Source of the DNA: Atriophallophorus winterbourni
Lineage: Eukaryota; Platyhelminthes; Trematoda; Plagiorchiida; Microphallidae
Direction: 5' to 3'
Length of the DNA stretch: 64,000 nt
Assembly: GCA_013407085.1 (NCBI GenBank)
Contig: JACCGJ010018287.1
Span: 1-64,000 of the forward strand
The position numbers and the translations under genes are program-made. The first letter of the stretch is position 1, and the number at the start of each line of letters is the position of its first letter. Below the pieces are notes generated by a model. It ran no database searches. It was not told the DNA's origin and worked only from the letters and a program-made list of their open reading frames with translations. Shown in pieces: positions 41,275 to 53,755 of the stretch.

Positions 41275-43350
41275 AAAATGAAGATAGACGAGAACTCGCA
41301 AATCGTTCAGAAAAGGGGTGTCCATGAACTTCGTTTTGTTGTCCGCAGCAGAACGAATAAGTGGATAGCACTGGAGCGAACAGCGTGAGTGCAGCACAAA
41401 GCCAACAATACTTCTACTTCTTGGCAACATTTCCGTATGTTACGCAACAAAGTGACTGCACTTATTCGAGAGGATAAGGAAGCGCACCAATTGATGCTCC
41501 TGTCAAAAATGGAACGCAACCCTAAGTTACTATACAAGTTCATGAACGCGAAAACGAAAGTCGAACCAGGTATTTTTCCCATCCAGAATGATGAAAAACT
41601 CACTGAAACAGCGTTGGAAACCGCAAATGCTCTAGCATTTTACTACTCTAAAGTGTTCGTGCCAAAGGTTTTAGTGGAGCGTTTTGAGTATTCAATCGAA
41701 ACAGGATTCGAAACATTGTGCGATATTTCGATAAATCCAATGATTGTTGCAAGTCATTTTCTCAAACTAATTGTAAGAAAATCCCCAGGAGCGGATGGCA
41801 TCACACCGGATGTGCTCAGGTTCTGTCAGCGACAGTTTTGTGAACCGCTCTCCAGTCTGTTTAACTATTCGTTGCTTAAGGGAGTTGTACCGAAAGATTG
41901 GAAGTCCGGCGTGATAACACCTATCTTCAAAGGCGGTTGCCGATCTGACGCTGCAAATTATCGTCCCGTCACACTTTTACCTGTTATTGCTAAGGTCATG
42001 GAACGTATAGTCTCGAAAAGAATGGTTGCACACTTTGAATCGCTTTATTTGTTTTCGCTAGCACAGCATGGATTTCGATCTCACCGATCCTGTCTCACAA
42101 ATCTTCTCATAGCATTAGACGACTGGACGAAAGAGTTGGATAGAATTTCTTGCATCCACGTCTGTTACTTAGACATTTTGAAAGCTTTTGACAGAGTCAA
42201 TCATCCTCTGCTTTTCCAAAAACTGATGCGTTCAGGATTATGTGAACCACTTCTCTCATGGTTGTGTGACTATTTGTCAGATCGAGACGCCAGAGTTAAA
42301 GTTAACGGAGTGCTATTACAAACGTTCAAAACCACGAGTGGAGTCCCACGAAGATATGTGTTAGGTCCGCTCCTCTTTCTGTTATACATAAACGATTTAC
42401 CCCCCCCTCATATCTTCTAAAATGGTGCTGTTTGCGGATGATATGAGAATTTGGACGCGGATTAGTTCTGCAGAGGATTGTGAGAAACTACAAATGGATT
42501 TTGACAGCGTGTCGAATTGGGTGGCCATGAATGACATGTCATTCAACATGCAGAAATGTAAGATGCTCCATCTTGGCAAGAATGTTCCTTGGGAATATCG
42601 ATTGGGAACTGAAAACCTAGCATAGAGCACGTTAGAAAATGATCTTGGAGTGTGGATTAGCGGTAACCTGAAGAGCACAGTGCACTGCTAGAATATATAT
42701 CGACGGGCCAACAGATTGTTAGGTATCGTTCGAAGAATATTTGGAAGATTCTCCCTGGTAACGTTACCAAGGATAATGAATGTCTACCTTCGCCCTACGA
42801 TGTAGTATGCGGTCGAGGTCTGGGCTCCTTGGCTGCCAAAAGATATTGCTCTCTTAGATAAAATCTATCGTAGAGCGTGATGGGTCTTCGCAATGTTCCG
42901 TATACCGAAAGACTGCGACGTCTGAGTCTATGTGACTTTACTCGAAGGAGGATACGACGCGATATTATTCTGACCTATAGAATTGTGTCTACCGAAGGAC
43001 ACCCACTAAAACACTTCCTTGATGTATGTGATGGAAAAGTAACACGCGGACATACCTTATCCCTTTACGTTCCAAGTTCCCGTATTGATTGTCAGCGACA
43101 TTTTTTCGCCGTACAAGCTATATTTCTTTGGAATTGCATACCCCAACATGTGGTGGACTCTCCTTACTTGGCGATTTTTAAAGCGAAATTGGACTTGCAC
43201 TTGCAAACGAACATCATTCGTGAGCCTTACATTTGATATTCGCTATTGCTCTTATACTATTGTAATTTTCATGTTTCATTCATACCGTAATTCTGTAGTG
43301 TTGTAAAGTATTAACTCTTTTAGCCATAAATCCTTGAATCTTGAATCTTG
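41275..43350 (+). mobile_element. LINE family B RT copy, long, with few breaks
   Basis: From 41,389 a 343-codon frame covers the connector (FRMLRNKVTALIREDKEAHQ) and the RT: KSPGADGITPDVLRF near 41,782, GVVPKDWKSGVITPIFKGG near 41,884, NYRPVTLLPVIAKVMERIV near 41,957, AQHGFRSHRSCLTNLL near 42,061, CYLDILKAFDRVNHPLL near 42,163, SGVPRRYVLGPLLFLLYIND. A small shift near 42,405 leads to MVLFADDMRIW (catalytic FADD, near 42,431), stops follow at 42,623, 42,690 and 42,808 with a further shift near 42,877, and the C-terminal part runs to 43,236. The 3' tail ends in CTTGAATCTTGAATCTTGAATG (43,334-43,355 region), CTTGAAT units typical of this family here. Confidence 0.88.
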
Positions 43351-43351
43351 A

Positions 43352-43663
43352 ATGTTGAACAATAATGAAGAACGATACGCGAGCTCCTTGTTAAAAAAAG
43401 TTGGACTTGTCATGCCAATTAACACCTTTAAATTTTTAGATGTCGACAAGAAGCAGTTGATTAACACATTAACCGCATCTATGAGATTGTCCCTTGCCGT
43501 GCCTGCATCTCGTTCAATTGGTATTTCTTCAGTGATCCTTGAGGCAGCAGTAATTGAGGTTGTCTGTCGCTCTGTGAACGTAAGTGGAAATATCTGGTGT
43601 TATAAAATCCGTGCGACAAATGTGGTACACGATGTGCACAGTGAAAGCAGCATTGGCAGTTAA
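43352..43663 (+). other. Unrecognised open frame of 103 codons
   Basis: It starts within the LINE-B tail boundary and has a fairly balanced composition (FLDVDKKQLINTLTASMRLS, VILEAAVIEVVCRS). I recognise no family and see no clear splice sites. It may be a chance frame or a displaced exon. Confidence 0.2.
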
Positions 43664-44940
43664 CAATAATATCTTTTTCATTAGCAAAAGGTAGCTCACT
43701 TATTTGACCCTTACTTGACGATACAGCGTATTTTAAAATATTTTAAAATGCTAATATTAAAGTGGGGTGAACACTACTTGACCAAATGGATAGATCTAAC
43801 AATTTTTAGCAGACTCTGGGCAGTAAGTACAACATTGAAAGAACTCGCTGCATATACGGATATTTTCTACTGAATTCGTTCCATTTAACTCAAGTTTCTG
43901 TGCGGACCGATTTTGTTCAACTGGGCGCGGTAATATCTATGAGAAGCAATTAACAGCTGTTTGTTAACGATGACAATTTTTCTTAAAAAATCGAATTTCA
44001 TTTCTTGAAATCTAAGCTGTTCAATATTATGCGCTTAATTCAAAATAATACTTTTCAAATTTTTCTTGACTAAATGAAAGCTTCATGGCGCGTCAAGAAT
44101 TATAAGGTTTTGGAAAACGGTTCACAACACACGCGGTTATTGATTGTCATATCGAGGTTTGATATCGTGGGTTTTCAAGGAACACAGCTTTATTTAAATT
44201 TTCAAAAATTTAACGACGTCGATTTAGGAATATTTGATGCACAGAAAGGAACTATCTGATGATCAACAGTATGTAAATGTTGCTGAATTCAAACTTCCTA
44301 AAATTGACATTTCGCTTAGTATTTGTTCGATATATCATCGAATCCACCGTCTAACTAATATTTGGTGTTAGCAAAAGTAAAATTATGACCTGAGTTTTTC
44401 GATCGGATTCAAATTTTTAATCATTTGATTTTCTTTCTAAATTGTTCAAATGTTTGCTCCTATTGAATCCCCCAAGCTTCGAGCCTGCAACATGCAAGTA
44501 TCATAGGGCGAGATTGATCAGATTATCACGATTTGTTGGTGTTGGCCTCCTGCGATCAATGTTGACCACGCTAGGACTTCACACTTGTATGATGTTTCAA
44601 ATTACTAAACAGTCCGATTTGAGAGTAATAGTCTCTCGCGCAGCGCTAAAAGCAATCGACAGTACTCGGTTGACCGATGTCACTTACATACTAACCGTAT
44701 GATATACGACTAACAGACAAGATTAGTATCCGCTTATTTCCAGCTTGCAGATGAAGCTTTACACAGTGCCTTTAAAATAAGCGGTCAAGATCAAGTTCTC
44801 CCAAATTTGTAAGGTTAATGTCTAGATTTCTCATATCTATTTGCAAACGTTTTTGAACCGCAAGTGCATCTGCCCAATGGTCGACTTCCTGATTTCAACG
44901 AATCATAGAGTAGGTATTATTGAATAAAATCATTTTTATT
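43664..44940. other. No gene seen
   Basis: AT-rich DNA. An 86-codon frame at 44,442-44,702 has no motif. Confidence 0.45.
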
Positions 44941-44944
44941 TGAT

Positions 44945-45930
44945 TTATACACGGGACCAAGCAAGCGTGAGCGACGCTGTAATAGTTGGGCAAACATGAT
45001 CCGTAAACAAGCTCTAGAAAGCACTTTAGCATTTTTCAAGTATTAATCCACGATATGTTCAAAATTCCGCGAATGCTCCCAAATTGAAGGAATTCAACTG
45101 CCGTTCGTGTATTGTGTCGATGGTGCAGGTTTCACCGCCGTATAATAAATAATTCAGTACGCTGTATAACATTATCTTCTTCTTCAACTGTTTTGCCAAT
45201 TTGCTTATCAATCTCCGAGTCTAGCAAGAGATCATTCTGAATGGTTGAACCAAGATATATAGAATAATTTGCGGGTTAAAGCTTCCGACAGTGATGATAG
45301 GTGGCTATACATATCCTTTTCCACCGACTTTGGTCTCGCTTATGTAGATTGTCAGTCCAAAGTCTTCACCTTCCAACGAAAACTGTAAATTAGCGACTGG
45401 AGGTTTTATTGCTTGTGCGCAATAGTGGCTGCATCTTTGACAAAAATCTGGTTATGATTAAGCAGACCCCGTAACTTCTTTTGTGCTTCCAAACGGTTAA
45501 GGCTAAAATGCTTGTCATCACCCTACGTGCTTGGATATATACCTTATGCTCTCGTACTAAAAGCATTTTTTAGTAGCAGAGTAAATACAATGCTTAACAG
45601 AGCGAGAGCAAGAACACATCATTGTTTGAATCCTCGGCAAATTTTGAAAGCTTCTGAACTGCTACCGTTAAAATCGACTGAGTACTTTCTACCATAGGGA
45701 AAAGAAATAACAAGTTCGAGCAGACTTGGAGGCAGCCTGTGAGATTAGGCATTTTAAAAATACTCTCCCTGCCTGCATGGACGAAAGCTTTCGTTAAATC
45801 AACAAAGCATGGTTTGAAAGCATACACTTTTCTCAACACTTGCTTCAGAGTTTTCTCAGAAAGAACGTCATGTGGTGTGTCATGTTAAACCGTTTAATTA
45901 AGTCCAAACGATGCATTGGTGGGAGGTTAG
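44945..45930 (-). mobile_element. LINE reverse transcriptase fragment, RTE-like, antisense
   Basis: On the minus strand: CFVDLTKAFVHAGRESIFKM near 45,805-45,745, FNGSSSEAFKI near 45,680, CVLALALLSIVFTLLLKNAF near 45,610-45,560, KVGGKGYV-like degenerate sequence, then TIQNDLLLDSEIDKQIGKTV near 45,250-45,190 and LLYGGETCTIDTIHERQLNS near 45,155-45,095. The catalytic ADD region is lost. This is a different LINE from the RTE at 8,556-9,786, judged by the KQ-x-CVLA and RQLNS-type blocks. Confidence 0.8.
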
Positions 45931-46875
45931 TCAAACCGAACATCACACAATGCACTTATTGATCAGCGGTTATTTTGTCACTGCGCTATATATTTATTAT
46001 TCTATCCGACAATTGATGGTTTCTTTTATTAATGAACTTATTATCTGAGAGATGGTCTGGTCGAATAACGTCTAACGAGGCACATTGTTCATTGCACTCG
46101 TTTTGCTTTCGTTGCACACGTTCCATTTCATTCTGATTCTTAGTTGCATTGCTTTTTCACGCAATTCATACTGCGGCAATCGCAGTATCAACAGAAAAAC
46201 TACCTGAATTTAGTTTATTTGGTCCCAGTCTGTCGATTAAATCAGAGAATGTTATAATTATTTGGGCCAATGAATGTTTAATCATGGCTGTGATTCGATT
46301 GGCTGGATCGAACTTGGTGGTCTATAATAGACTGCACGAGTTGATGGGTAATTTATTGTTGTTGCGTTAAGCGTAAGTTACATTTATCGATTTGACTGCA
46401 ATCTCGTCATTGATTATATTTTTCGTTTTTCGTTTGATATTTCACCGTACTGTCGCCCAACCTTCTTTTAAATATCAGCGGAATGGTTGCATTCTAAAAA
46501 TTGTAAGAATAAATTCACCTAAAAGTAATATGGTGATTTTCGATTTGATAGGTCTCGATCGTATGAGTATAAATAAGAGATATTTTAACTCAAATGAATT
46601 ATTTGAAGATACAACGTTCTCGATTGCAGTTTGGCAACTATAGTTTCTAAATTTTGGAATTTATCATAAAGATCAACTCATAGATGCCGATCATTCTAAT
46701 GCTATTGCGGCATATGCTATGTTGTTGTACATCCACAAGATTTTTATATCAAAAATTCTTGAATATTAAATCTACCCAAAGTCAAGGGATCGCGAGACTT
46801 TATAGTTGATCAACAGATCTGAATAACTGGAATACAATTTGAAAATCTGCTATTTATTAAAAGAGACTGAATGCT
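45931..46875. other. No recognised gene; two unassigned frames
   Basis: Frames at 46,149-46,370 and 46,392-46,643 (plus, different phases) lie end to end. The second begins with a hydrophobic stretch (MTAISSLIIFFVFRLIF) that could pass for a signal peptide and includes SNMVIFDLIGLDRMSINKRY. No family recognised; chance frames cannot be excluded. Confidence 0.25.
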
Positions 46876-46879
46876 TTTC

Positions 46880-47606
46880 AACAGGTTCAATTTGTAAACA
46901 ATTTGCGCTTGTATGCCACTGTTGGATAAGGTTGGTACGACCAACCTGTTCAATCACATTAGTCCACACTCGTGTAGAGAGGGCTTGAACTCATGACCGT
47001 GAACAAAAATGCTCATTTGCGTGCATCTCCATTACACACACCACACGACAGGATTCGTGCTGTTTGGACCCATCATGTAGGGACGGTATGATCAGGATCA
47101 GCGTGTGCTTGAACCAGTGGAAGAATGGTGAACAATTTGAGCTTGAATGCCGCTGTGGAATAAGGTTGGTACGACCAACCTGTTCAATCTTATTAGTCCA
47201 CACTCATGTAAAGCGGGCTCGAACTCATGACCGTGAAAAAAAGAGCTCATTTGCATGGATTTCCATCACGCACGCACACCCCACGACCGGTTTCGTACTG
47301 TTTACACCCATCATGTAGGGACGGTATGATCAGGATAAGCGTGTGCTTGAAACAGTGGAAGAATGGTGAACAATTTGAGCTTGTATGCCGCTGTGGAATA
47401 AGGTTGGCACGACCAACCAGTTCAATCTTATTAGTCCACACTCATGTAGATAGGTCTTGAACCCATGACTGTGAATAAAAGAGCTCATTTGCATGGATTT
47501 CCATCACGCCTGCACACCCCACGACCGGTTTCGTACTGTTTACAACCATCAGGTACGGACGGTATGATCAGGATCAGCTTGCGCTTAAAACAGTGAAAGA
47601 ATGTTA
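46880..47606 (+). repeat. R1 tandem array, about three units of ~238 bp
   Basis: Landmarks recur at a 238-bp spacing: ATGTAGGGACGGTATGATCA at 47,075 and 47,313 with a variant at 47,551, and GGTTGGTACGACCAACC at 46,930, 47,164 and (GGTTGGCACGACCAACC) 47,402. The unit also contains GAACAATTTGAGCTT, ATGCCGCTGTGGAATAAGG and GAACTCATGACCGTGAA. The palindrome GGTTGGT-ACG-ACCAACC forms a perfect 7-bp hairpin. No coding capacity. Single diverged units occur at both ends of the window. Confidence 0.9.
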
Positions 47607-49375
47607 AACAAATTACCGATAATTTTTTTTAAATCACACCTCAAATGCTTATCTTTATGGCCAAGAAAATTGATTGCAAATAATTTAAGTGAGCGTTTTA
47701 AATGACCGATAAATCTCTCGCAGATTCATCAAAACCGTCAATATTTTAGTGCGTTGAGATACACTTACTAAGTATACCGCATCAGGTTCATAAAACGGTG
47801 TCTCGTGACTGAAATGATTTCGAATGGTAGAGGTTTTCATGCATAAACGTTTGAACATCAAACAATTGATGAAATACAAAAGAGTAATCTGATACGAAAG
47901 GCAATATCTCATAGTTGGATCAGCTTTGAAATTCTTAACACTACGTAAAGACGTTTGCAGCAGCACGGTGGAATAGACGTACCATAATGTTTAGTGAAAA
48001 AGATTTCTTAAAGTAACGGGTAAGATCTTCACACAATCCCGTTCGTTTCGTGCACACAGTCACAACGTAAACACAGCTGTGTTCGCGCCAAAATTGAAAT
48101 GACGCACTAAAAAAATTATCATAGGACTTTTATACACACAACTGAAACATTTACTTTTCTTCGGGTGAAGAAACAGAAGAAGAAGAAAATGATTTTATTC
48201 GTGTACACAAATTTTCAGGCGATTCGTATAAAATATTCATCAATCATTTTTATGCAAGCCATGGTTAAGCTAGCAGTTTCCATATGTCTGCAGTCCCAAT
48301 GAACCATCAAGCCAATATTTTTATAATACCATTGTTAAATGTTTTGAAAATCTCGAAGATAGTGTTAGATTAATTACTTCCCATGGAAAATAAATTTATT
48401 GAATAATATAATAGTCAACATTTTGTGAAATACATACTGCGATTGGGTAATAGATTTCATCCAAATGTGCAAATTGTTAATATGAAATAGATACTACTTG
48501 AAAAGACATGAACTTAGTTTTCACTTATAAATGCTCTTTATATTTTCATATTATTTGACGCTTGGATAGAACATGGAGAGGGATAGTATCTTTAATTTTC
48601 CCTGGCTTGCGTTAACTAGGAAGGTTTGAGTCCTATCAATTGCAATCCTGATGCAATAGGTTGAGATCCATAATCGTAAAACACACCTGAATGAGCCTTC
48701 AATAGGGAACTGATTCGTGCGATCCCAAAAAACTAGAACAGAAATCAATTTGTAATGGTGATGCCGACAGAAATGCAAATAACAGAAAGAAAGTATTTTT
48801 CAAATCAATTCAATTTATTTCAATTCAATTTAAATGGTCTTAAACGTATATAGCTTTACAAAAATCCACAGTATAATATGGGAACTATGAATAATATAAC
48901 AAGCAAAATTAGGATATGATTACTTACTGATCAGATCTAGAATCAGGAAGAAATCCAACACTTTCTCAATAAGATGGGCAATGCTGCTAAGCAACGATAT
49001 GATGTTTGCGTAGAGGATCGCTTAGCTTCACTGACAAATTTTGAAAAATAATTTTCAACTTAGGTCTGCGATATTTTGCAAGTTTCTAGATTTAAAACCA
49101 ATTCCGGAATATTTATAACAAATCTGTTAATTATTCTCATGATTTTGTCATTCTGGCTGCAGATTTCCCTCCTGAATTGTTTTTATAGAAAAATGATGAA
49201 ATATTTCCACCTAAACTTGTTGCTTTTTATCAACTCATTTGCGCAATCTATTTGCAACTTCAAGAGTTTTCTTTCTTTAAAAGTAGAAACATTTGACTTC
49301 TCAGGGAAATCCGAGCTTATGTGATGTATTTTGGCGCTCTCCTACTCGCTGCATGACAATGAACTATTCAAGTGT
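47607..49375. other. No gene seen
   Basis: Long AT-rich stretch without supported frames or recognisable repeats. Confidence 0.5.
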
Positions 49376-49377
49376 CT

Positions 49378-49472
49378 CGAGTGCTTAACCGGAAATTACG
49401 CTGTCGTTCTGTAACAGAACCGTTGTTCAAGCCATGTTGAACAGTGGATTTCAAATGCTACTTTGAGAACTC
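49378..49472 (-). repeat. R1 repeat, weak partial inverted copy
   Basis: CGAGTGCTTAACCGGAAATTAC, TTCAAGCCATGTTGAACAGTGG and TTTCAAATGCTAC parallel the inverted R1 pieces at 4,012-4,095 (GAGTGCTTGACC, TTTGAACATCGTGG, GTGGCATTCAAG). Divergence is high. Confidence 0.4.
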
Positions 49473-49674
49473 CGTTTTCTTTGAGTTCTGCATGGTTCTT
49501 CTCGCAGAAAATGGATTGGTTGCTCCTTGGAATTGTTGTATTGATTTCGTTGAATTTGCGCAATTAGCCGGATAAAATTAGTCTTCCGAAATAAGAATAG
49601 CGTAATTTTATTTCTACGATGCTGTATGTTTACCTGCGCGCCATATTATCTAGAGTGAGCGTTTAAACCGGTTC

Positions 49675-49742
49675 ATTATATTATATTATATTATATTATA
49701 TTATATTATATTTATATTATATTATATTATATTAAGTTATAT
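49675..49742. repeat. Microsatellite (TATAT)n
   Basis: Near-perfect pentanucleotide run with one phase slip in the middle. Confidence 0.95.
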
Positions 49743-50316
49743 CATAACAGATTATGTCACATGTTCAATAATTCCCCTTCAAGTACAAAGCAGTTGGCTT
49801 CAAGCTGAGCTATCTTCAGGTCACAAATTGTCAATGGAATGTAGCATTATTAGCATCACTTCGCACGGTTTAATAATGATAATTGTTCCGTTGCAAGTCC
49901 TGTCAATTTAGAACGATTAGAATTTAATTAATACTTCTACTGTAATGAGTTATGAATAAACGATTTGTGTATATTAGCCGTTATCATTGTTCAAATAATG
50001 GAATGACTGCGACACAAACGGCTCTCTGACGAACAGCGGATTGATTAATTATACATTATGAACGAATGTTCCAGAAATTACTTTACTGAACAGATCAAGA
50101 TAATCATCACACGAAAAGTTGCATTTGATCTTTCCGATAAGCTCCTAGTGATTGTTTTCGCGCGTTTTCGTTTATATAATATTGATTGCCTGGGACATGA
50201 GAAGAATGCTATATATAAATCCCTTTTTTTACTGAATACTATAAATACATAAATTAAATATGTTTGGACGGTCGGAAACTTAGATTATAACAAAGAAAAT
50301 CAAATAGATAAAATGA

Positions 50317-50375
50317 ATATATATATATATAATGTATAATATAATATTTAGATAATTATATATATATATATAAGG
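50317..50375. repeat. Two (AT)n runs
   Basis: Alternating AT at about 50,318-50,331 and 50,355-50,372, separated by AT-rich sequence. Confidence 0.95.
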
Positions 50376-50747
50376 CGAAATGGCCTTAATCGAGATGAAA
50401 AAATTCAAAGTTCTTCCAGAATTCCGCATTCTCCTTTGGCTATGTCGTCTTCATTTTTCCTCGGTTAGAATTTGTTTTTTACTGAACATTTGCGCTTAAG
50501 AAAATCAATTCGCGGAATCAGCTTGTTTTTCGCTTCTAAACTCGATGAGCATATGACGAACCATGCGTTATGTGACTGTGCCTTATTAGATTTTGGAAGA
50601 TTTTAAATTTTTACTCAATACTTCGTCATCCTATGGTTATTGTTATGCCTAATGCTTTTCCACCATAAAAATTTTGAATTCTGAGTTCTGAGTATCTACA
50701 AACATTATTACTTACTTTCGAATGTATTTAAATTTATCTATTTTCAG

Positions 50748-52072
50748 ATTTCAAAATACTGGATAATCAATTCGATACGGCGGTTCAGGAATCAACATAT
50801 TCACATACAATGCTCAAACGGTATTCTAGTTTGCCCTGTTTCTGCAACAATTGTATGATGTTTGAAGTTGAAGAGGACAATTCGTTTCAAAAATTCCCAC
50901 ATACTCTCGAGAAGTTAACTCTGCCAGTTTTTACTTCAGAATGTATAAGTTCTGATCTTCCTTTTGTAACACAGACAGAAGAAAATGATGACCGTGTAGA
51001 TCCGCAGCACACCATTGAATCACGCAAGCCAAATAGTCTTATAATCCTTGAAGAAAGTTTACAAAATTATATTCTACCCACAAAAAGAAACACATCCAAT
51101 TCAAATTACAAATCTGCACGTCAATCTGGAATACAAAACAATTCAGCTTTGTATTTGAGCTGCTCCGATTGCGATCAGCAACACAAGATGAGTGGACCTT
51201 TCCAATTCATAGGTTACATTTGCGAAAATGCATCACTTTACCATGTGAATGATCATGACCATAAAGATGACACTCAACTCTCTCCGCTGCATCCATCCGC
51301 TTTGCTCAAACGGTCAATGACCGACAGCGGTATATTTGATGATTTACAAGTTGTCACAAAATTACCTGCAAAGATTAGTTTACAAACTCAGAAAAATGAG
51401 TTAATAGAGTGTGTTAATTCGATCAACATGGACTCACCTCCATCACCTGCACCGCGTTTAATCAATCCTGGAGCTTCCGTGGTTAGTGGAAAAGAAATCG
51501 ATTTTAGGTTTAATGGAAAATCTTCCGGTTCACTCTCGGATTATTTCGTTTCCAGCTTGAATCCCAAAGATTTTCCTAACCCGAAAGAAATTTCGAATAT
51601 TTGCTCCTTTACCGAAGAAAATGTAAAATATCACATTACACCCAATTCGCAATCATGTTTCTCCGACCACTCAGTTCGACAACAGTCAGAAACCAAAATC
51701 CAGAATGTGATCAATAATTCACGAGATCAAATTTCCATATTAGAAGGATTAAGTTTCCTCGGTTCAATTCAAAGCAACGAATTGAATAGAACAACATATC
51801 AACTTTCAGATTTGCAAGAAAAGCTTTTAATTCTGACCGAAGCGAAAAACCTAATCAACAACCAGATGAAGATCCTCACAGCAACATATTTGGAACTTTT
51901 CAGAGGAAATATGTCTTTGCCTAATATCGGGACAAGCAATGAAAGCAATACTGGATTGTTTTTACACAGACGGAAAAGACTTTCCGGAAACGAAACTAGA
52001 TATTCGATGATAAATCCAAACTATATTCCCGATAAGAGCGAGAGTCTTTTTGATTTGTACAAATTTATGTGA
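50748..52072 (+). CDS. 3' terminal exon of an unrecognised host gene
   Basis: The open frame continues upstream of the first ATG (50,810) to a good splice acceptor (TCTATTTTCAG, ending 50,747), so this is best read as a last exon of about 441 codons. It ends TGA 52,070-52,072, with AATAAA at 52,223-52,228. The protein is polar and Ser/Asn-rich and looks mostly disordered, with proline-rich SPPSPAPR, a Cys pair region LPCFCNNC near the start, and a helical, probably coiled-coil segment LSDLQEKLLILTEAKNLINN about 80 residues from the end, followed by a basic RRKRLSG. No family recognised; no transposon motifs. No stops over 1.3 kb of AT-rich DNA argues for selection. Upstream exons are not identified here. 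Confidence 0.75.
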
Positions 52073-52222
52073 AAACGTTCAATCATTCAAATTTACGTCC
52101 ATAGTATTTTCTTGTTTTTTTCTCATTGTTGGGATATCGGTGTTGTAAGATATGTTGCTAAACAGCTTAAAATTCATTCTATTCATGTTTCTTTTGTGCA
52201 TTGTATTATGTGAAATAAGTGC

Positions 52223-52228
52223 AATAAA
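52223..52228 (+). terminator. Polyadenylation signal AATAAA
   Basis: About 150 bp past the stop codon of the terminal exon, followed by a T-rich stretch. Confidence 0.6.
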
Positions 52229-52689
52229 GTTTTTTAATCGTTGCAATACAACAAAACATCTTATAGCTGCAAACTAGAAAAAACATTTTAATTTGGAGTT
52301 ACTCGAAATTAAAGTGAAAATTATATTATGCATCGAGATATAATGGAGCTGAGCGAGATACTAATTATTAAAAAATGTTACCCTCTCGATAAATGCGCAA
52401 TTCAGTCCGTGAGGAAAAATTACCCGCAAACCTTTAATAATATGCTATGTTTCAACGAAGCGTAAGTCATATTTTATCTTTCATACCGTGAGTTAACAAG
52501 ATGAGCAAGGGTATCTTCTTTTCGTCTCTTTGTCCAGACATATTTCAACATTTCCTTTTGGATCATTTTTAACGATTCGTTAATTTTGGACAATCCTTTC
52601 AAGTGCATTCATTTAATTTCGTATTGCAATTTTGGCTTTATCAAACACTTTTAACTGTACTATCCTCCTTCGTCCCAAAGTGTCATACT

Positions 52690-53755
52690 GACGATATGGA
52701 AATGCGGTATAGTCTCCCCGATTTTCAATGGCGGGGGGCTCTAAGAGCCCGCAAATAAGAGGCTTGTTATCATGTTGTCCACCGTATTCAAGGTGCTCGA
52801 AAGGATGGTGGCTAACAAACTGAGTAAATACCTTGTAGAATAAAAGCTATTTTCCGGAGCGCAACACGGTTTTAGAAAAGAATACTTCAGCCTCACTAAA
52901 ATTCTGCTTACCTTTGACGATTGGACTCGAGCAGTAGATGTTGTGGATACCATCCATACATTACCTCCGTATGTCAAAAGCATTTTACCGTGTAAACCAC
53001 AGCATTCTATTGCAGAAGCTATAACGTTGTGGTATCACTGGCAGACTATTAGCATGGTTCGAAAATTAACTGAATGATCGGCTTGCTGAAGTCTCTGTGG
53101 ACGGTGCTTTATGAAAGTCGGTAGCATAAGACAATGGGAGTGCCTCATTGATTTATCCTCGGAACAATCCTCTTCGCACTTTATGACAATGACTTACCGG
53201 CTTTTATTAAATGTAAGATCGTACTATTCGCGGGAGATATAAAAGTGTGGTAGATGATAAATAAGCCGGAAGACTGCGAACTGCTCCAGAAGGCTCTGGA
53301 CAACCTCCATGTTTTGTCCCTAAAGATCCCCTATTTTTCAAATTTCAAAAGTGTCGCATTTTAAACATTGGAAAATATATGGATTTCTAATATTTTCTTA
53401 GTACACACAGCCTCTCGTTGACCATGGAACAAAAGGACTTAGGTGTGTTAATAAGCAGCCCGATAGGAATGTCTAGCCACTGGATCTCCGTCTATCGCAA
53501 AACATCACAGAAATGGTCGCGTCGTCGTCTACCAGGGGATTTGATTTTGGTTTACAATATTTTGAATACCGTAAATCTCGCTCTACAATGCTCATTTAAT
53601 CTACGGGGCTCGCACAAGACAAGAACTCACACATTTACTCTAACTGTCCCTCACCAGCGACTCAACTGTAAACGACAGTTCTTGCCGTGCTTTTTTGTTT
53701 TACCTGGAACAATCTACCGATTATATTGTAAATTCACCAAGCAATACCCTTAACC
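52690..53755 (+). mobile_element. LINE family B-like RT fragment, decayed
   Basis: Pieces: MLSTVFKVLERMVANKLSKY near 52,773, GAQHGFRKEYFSLTKILL near 52,859-52,912, FDDWTRAVD near 52,914, a damaged LGTILFALYDNDLPAF near 53,158-53,205 and a mutated AGD(I) version of the catalytic FADD motif near 53,232. EQKDLGVLIS (near 53,427) is joined directly to the C-terminal block RRRLPGDLILVYNIL (near 53,522), so about 250 bp are deleted. Ends in PHQRLNCKRQFLPCFFVLPG. Non-functional. Confidence 0.8.
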
